From Candidatus Nanopelagicaceae bacterium (GTDB lineage Bacteria; Actinomycetota; Actinomycetes; Nanopelagicales; Nanopelagicaceae), in assembly GCA_023260175.1 (NCBI GenBank), contig JALQWD010000045.1:1-8545 (forward strand): DNA of 8,545 nucleotides, written 5' to 3'. The position numbers were made by a program, and so were the translations under genes. Position 1 is the stretch's first letter. Every line of letters begins with the position of its first letter. Positions 5,901 through 8,545 of this stretch are shown piece by piece. A model generated the notes under the pieces. It saw nothing but the letters and a program-made list of their open reading frames with translations, made no database searches and was not told where the DNA came from.

Positions 5901-6838
5901 TTACGCGCCTCATCTACCGCAAAGAGTGCGATAGATGTAGCAACGCTTGCGTTCAAACTTTCGGTAGTCGAACGCATCGGGATTTTCACTACAAGATCGC
6001 ATTTTTCGCGAGTTAACTTGCTTAAACCTTTACCTTCAGAGCCCACGATGATCATTACAGGTTCTGTAGCAACCTTCATATCGCTGATAAATGTTTCAGA
6101 TTCGCCATCTAAACCAACTACAAAATAGCCGCGTTCCTGAACATCTTCGATTGCGCGATTTAAGTTGGTTACCTGAGCTACCTGCATACGCGCTGCAGCG
6201 CCAGCAGAGGTCTTCCATGCAGCTGCGGTCATTGCAGCAGAGCGACGTTCCGGAATGATTACGCCATCTGCGCCGAAAGCTGCAGCAGAACGGATGATTG
6301 CACCCAAGTTACGCGGATCTGTTACGCCATCTAGCGCAACAATCAAACCTGGTTGCGCTGCGCGAAGCAGAATTTCATCAAGCGATGAATATTGATAAGG
6401 CTTAATTGAAAGTGCGATGCCTTGCGAATTCATTGAAATCTTTTCGACATCCGCGCGATGAACTTCGCGAATTGGTAGCGCTTTCTTTAGCGCAAGCTTT
6501 AGCGATTCTTCGATGCGGTCATCGATATCAATTGAACGCGCAACGATTAATTCTGTTGCAGGAACATCTGCGCGCAGCGCTTCAAGAACTGCGTTACGTC
6601 CGGCGACCATTTCGCCGTGGAATGAGAAGTTACTGCGCTTATCTGAACGGCTTCCTTTAGATGGCGCTTTCTTAGCCGCAGTAGTTTTGCGCTTTGCAGC
6701 TGCGTGATACGGACGATCTTCAGCTTTAGGAGTTGGTCCCTTACCTGATAAACGCTTCTTATTATTTCCGCCGGTACCTTTTGAAGGACCCTTCTTGCCC
6801 TTTCGGACAGCGCCTTTACGTGATGAATTACCAGCCAT
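5897..6838 (-). CDS. rlmB: SpoU/TrmH-family 23S rRNA (guanosine-2'-O-)-methyltransferase
   Basis: A 313-residue SPOUT methyltransferase. By family and operon position it is most likely the RlmB type that 2'-O-methylates the peptidyl-transferase-region guanosine (G2251 in E. coli) using S-adenosylmethionine. Residues 1-~70 are a Lys/Arg/Gly/Ser-rich disordered extension. The substrate-binding domain follows (MVAGRNAVLEAL, 77-88). SPOUT motif 1 is DGVTDPRNLGAIIRSA (170-185) with the conserved Asn and Arg. Motif 2 is IIVGSEGKGLS (263-273), and motif 3 is TESLNASVATSIALF (292-306), which with motif 2 forms the trefoil knot that binds cofactor. The ATG is preceded by AAGGGAAG (6849-6856) located in the end of cysS, only 3 nt of non-coding DNA separating the two genes. 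Exact rRNA target is inferred; a different TrmH-family target is possible. Confidence 0.93.
   Translation of the reverse strand: MAGNSSRKGAVRKGKKGPSKGTGGNNKKRLSGKGPTPKAEDRPYHAAAKRKTTAAKKAPSKGSRSDKRSNFSFHGEMVAGRNAVLEALRADVPATELIVARSIDIDDRIEESLKLALKKALPIREVHRADVEKISMNSQGIALSIKPYQYSSLDEILLRAAQPGLIVALDGVTDPRNLGAIIRSAAAFGADGVIIPERRSAAMTAAAWKTSAGAAARMQVAQVTNLNRAIEDVQERGYFVVGLDGESETFISDMKVATEPVMIIVGSEGKGLSKLTREKCDLVVKIPMRSTTESLNASVATSIALFAVDEARK
5908..5911 (-). promoter_or_regulatory. Ribosome binding site of the SGNH hydrolase
   Basis: GAGG on the minus strand, 7 nt before the GTG at 5900 and inside the rlmB end, supports the GTG start. Confidence 0.55.
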
Positions 6839-6841
6839 TTC

Positions 6842-8224
6842 TTAATTACTTCCCTTAATAGACCAACGTTGTCCCTGAGGCGTATCCTCGATTGAAATTC
6901 CAAGCGCTGCTAAACCATCGCGAATTACATCAGATGCAGCGAAATCCTTTCGTTCGCGCGCAGCTGCACGTTGGGCAAGCGCCAATTGAATTACGCCATC
7001 TAGCGCTTCTGATAAATCTGCGCCACCAGCGTTAAATGCAGTATCAAATGGGTCGCAACCAAGGATTGCTAGCGCACCGCGGATTTCAGATGCTGCTGAT
7101 TTTACAAGCTCTTTGTTGTTCTCTGTGATCGCAGTATTGCCGCGACGAAGTGCATCAGAGATCTGAGCCAATACTTGCGGCACTGCTAAGTCATCATCGA
7201 ATGCGTTTTTAACTGAATCGCTAATAACGCCCTGATAATCGCCAACAATTTCCTGTGCGCGAACTAAGAAGTTCTCGATGCGCTGGAAATTGGTTGCCGC
7301 TTCTTGCAGAGCTTCTGGAGAGAATTCCAACATTGAACGGTAATGCGCGCTGCCGAGATAGAAACGCAATTCAATTCCGCGAACTTGTTTGATCAATTCT
7401 TTAACTTGCATGGTGTTGCCAAGCGACTTAGACATCTTTTCGCCAGATTGTGTTACCCATGCATTGTGCATCCAAACATTTGCAAAGCCGTAACCTGCTG
7501 CTTCGGATTGCGCAATTTCATTTTCGTGGTGCGGGAAAATTAAATCTAATCCGCCTCCGTGAATATCAAAGCTCTCGCCCAAATATGAATGCGCCATTGC
7601 GGAGCATTCCAAATGCCAACCAGGACGGCCATCGCCCCATGGTGTCGGCCATGATGGTTCGCCAGCTTTTGCGCCCTTCCATAATGCAAAGTCACGAACA
7701 TCGCGCTTTGCAGTGTCATCAGCATCGCCTGCCGGAAGTAGATCATCTAACTTCTGGCGTGAAAGAGTTAAATAAGAATCAAGTTTGCGTACTTCTAGAT
7801 AAACATCGCCATTACCTGGTGCATATGCCGCGCCTTTATCGATCAAAAGCTGCATTAATTCGATCATCTGAGTGATGTGGCCGGTAGCGCGAGGCTCATA
7901 AGTTGGCGGCAAAACGTTAAGTACTGAATATGCTTTTTGGAATTCTTGTTCGTACTTAAAAGCTAAAGCCCACCAAGGCATATTTTCGACTTTTGCTTTT
8001 TCAAGAATCTTGTCATCGATGTCAGTTACGTTGCGAATAAAGGTAACGTCATAGCCGCTAGCAGTTAACCAACGACGCAAAATATCAAAGTTAATACCGC
8101 TACGAACATGTCCTATGTGAGGGAAAGATTGCACTGTCGCACCGCAAACATAAATGCCTACTTTGCCTGCAACTAGTGGTTGAAATTCTGAAGTTTCGCG
8201 AGTGCGTGTGTTGTACAGTTTCAT
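6842..8224 (-). CDS. cysS: Cysteinyl-tRNA synthetase
   Basis: A complete 460-residue class I aminoacyl-tRNA synthetase that charges tRNA-Cys in the cytoplasm. The HIGH signature is at 36-39 and KMSKS at 263-267. The zinc ligands that select cysteine are C27, C207, H232 and E236, matching C28, C209, H234 and E238 of the E. coli enzyme by motif. The C-terminal helical anticodon-binding part is present. The length and this region separate it from the shorter MshC (cysteine:glucosaminyl-inositol ligase), the actinobacterial paralogue. The ATG at 8224 overlaps the ispF stop (ATGA), with GGTGAG 6 nt upstream. The gene is followed after 3 nt by rlmB, the order found in mycobacteria. Nothing unusual is seen in the active site. 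Confidence 0.97.
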   Translation of the reverse strand: MKLYNTRTRETSEFQPLVAGKVGIYVCGATVQSFPHIGHVRSGINFDILRRWLTASGYDVTFIRNVTDIDDKILEKAKVENMPWWALAFKYEQEFQKAYSVLNVLPPTYEPRATGHITQMIELMQLLIDKGAAYAPGNGDVYLEVRKLDSYLTLSRQKLDDLLPAGDADDTAKRDVRDFALWKGAKAGEPSWPTPWGDGRPGWHLECSAMAHSYLGESFDIHGGGLDLIFPHHENEIAQSEAAGYGFANVWMHNAWVTQSGEKMSKSLGNTMQVKELIKQVRGIELRFYLGSAHYRSMLEFSPEALQEAATNFQRIENFLVRAQEIVGDYQGVISDSVKNAFDDDLAVPQVLAQISDALRRGNTAITENNKELVKSAASEIRGALAILGCDPFDTAFNAGGADLSEALDGVIQLALAQRAAARERKDFAASDVIRDGLAALGISIEDTPQGQRWSIKGSN

Positions 8225-8545
8225 GGCAGGCTCACCAAAGCATTTGCAATCACGAATACTCCTTCGCCGCGGCCAGTGAATCCCATTGTGTCTGTTGTAG
8301 TTGCACCAATTGTGACAGGAGCACCTAACGCATCAGTTAAGACTTGCTGCGCTTCATCACGACGCTTTGAAATCTTTGGTGCGTTGCCAACGATTTGTAT
8401 CGAAACGTTATTAACGTGAATTGATTTCTCAGAAATCAGCGAGCGCAAGTGAGCAATCATCTGTAGACCACTTGCTCCCTTCCATTCTGGTTTATCAATT
8501 CCGAAAACTTGTCCTACATCGCCTAGACCTGCCGCTGCTAACACC
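8221..8545 (-). CDS. ispF: 2-C-methyl-D-erythritol 2,4-cyclodiphosphate synthase, C-terminal part (5' end outside window)
   Basis: This is the C-terminal ~108 residues of IspF, the MEP-pathway enzyme that cyclises CDP-methylerythritol 2-phosphate and feeds isoprenoids (quinones, carotenoids, polyprenyl lipids). Visible family signatures are LAAAGLGDVGQVF, KPEWKGAS, the NAPKISKRRDE-like segment, and the end motif ATTTDTMGFTGRGEG that binds the cytidine/diphosphate part. The frame runs off the right edge, so the GTG at 8542-8544 is internal and the N-terminal metal ligands (Asp-x-His and the later His) are outside the window. Whether it is a separate ispF or fused to IspD cannot be seen. The stop overlaps the cysS start by 4 bp. 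Confidence 0.94.
   Translation of the reverse strand, partial: VLAAAGLGDVGQVFGIDKPEWKGASGLQMIAHLRSLISEKSIHVNNVSIQIVGNAPKISKRRDEAQQVLTDALGAPVTIGATTTDTMGFTGRGEGVFVIANALVSLP

Noticed and set aside
6547..6903. 118-residue minus-strand frame across the rlmB/cysS junction, and other frames opposite cysS, rlmB and the SDR gene
   Set aside because: They overlap strongly supported genes in other frames and show no recognisable motif; they are shadows.
6842..8224. MshC (mycothiol ligase) instead of CysS
   Set aside because: The full 460-residue length with an anticodon-binding region and the ispF-cysS-rlmB context favour the tRNA synthetase.
1..8545. Mobile elements, CRISPR, riboswitches or integration scars, including at the tRNA
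   Set aside because: No direct repeats, transposase or integrase sequences, or repeat-spacer structure were seen; the tRNA 3' end is not duplicated in the window.

Overview
The window looks like a piece of a compact, fairly low-GC actinobacterial chromosome. The order ispF-cysS-rlmB on the minus strand is the order I know from Mycobacterium and other Actinobacteria. The SGNH hydrolase has a basic C-terminal tail that I associate with actinobacterial homologues. Genes are packed with 4-bp overlaps and very short gaps. AT-leaning codons, tight packing and light/redox genes suggest a streamlined aquatic lineage such as the Nanopelagicales (acI), but that placement is inference.

Layout. At 1-3006 four genes run on the plus strand: the 3' end of feoB (ferrous iron permease), a small feoC-type gene overlapping it by 4 bp, a VKOR-family disulfide-bond oxidoreductase, and a TTG-started cryptochrome/photolyase of the iron-sulfur (FeS-BCP, PhrB-like) class. 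The photolyase converges with a minus-strand gene (3003-4469) for an atypical SDR fused to a DUF2867 domain, and their stop codons share one TTAA. The SDR gene is divergent from a TspO/MBR-family gene (best start 4510, end 4983) across a 40-bp gap. A minus-strand tRNA-Thr(UGU) follows at 4991-5065, with a good promoter inside the end of the next gene. From 5094 to the window end is a tightly coupled minus-strand operon. In transcription order it is ispF (5' end missing), cysS, rlmB and an SGNH/GDSL hydrolase.

How the genes fit together. feoBC brings in Fe(II), and the photolyase two genes downstream keeps all four cysteines for a [4Fe-4S] cluster. VKOR supplies oxidising equivalents for extracytoplasmic disulfides using quinone. 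The photolyase, SDR-DUF2867 and TspO genes form a cluster resembling the light-induced (LitR/CarH-type) gene sets of other bacteria. No regulator is visible here, so light control is a hypothesis. The ispF-cysS-rlmB part is housekeeping: isoprenoid precursors, Cys-tRNA and 23S rRNA methylation.

The points most worth a second look are the photolyase's altered electron-transfer residues, the FeoC-type cysteine motif outside the Gammaproteobacteria, and the SDR-DUF2867/TspO divergent pair with its compact control region. No mobile element, CRISPR array, rRNA or clear intrinsic terminator was seen. No stretch over 300 bases lacks a gene; the longest gene-free gap is about 40 bp.
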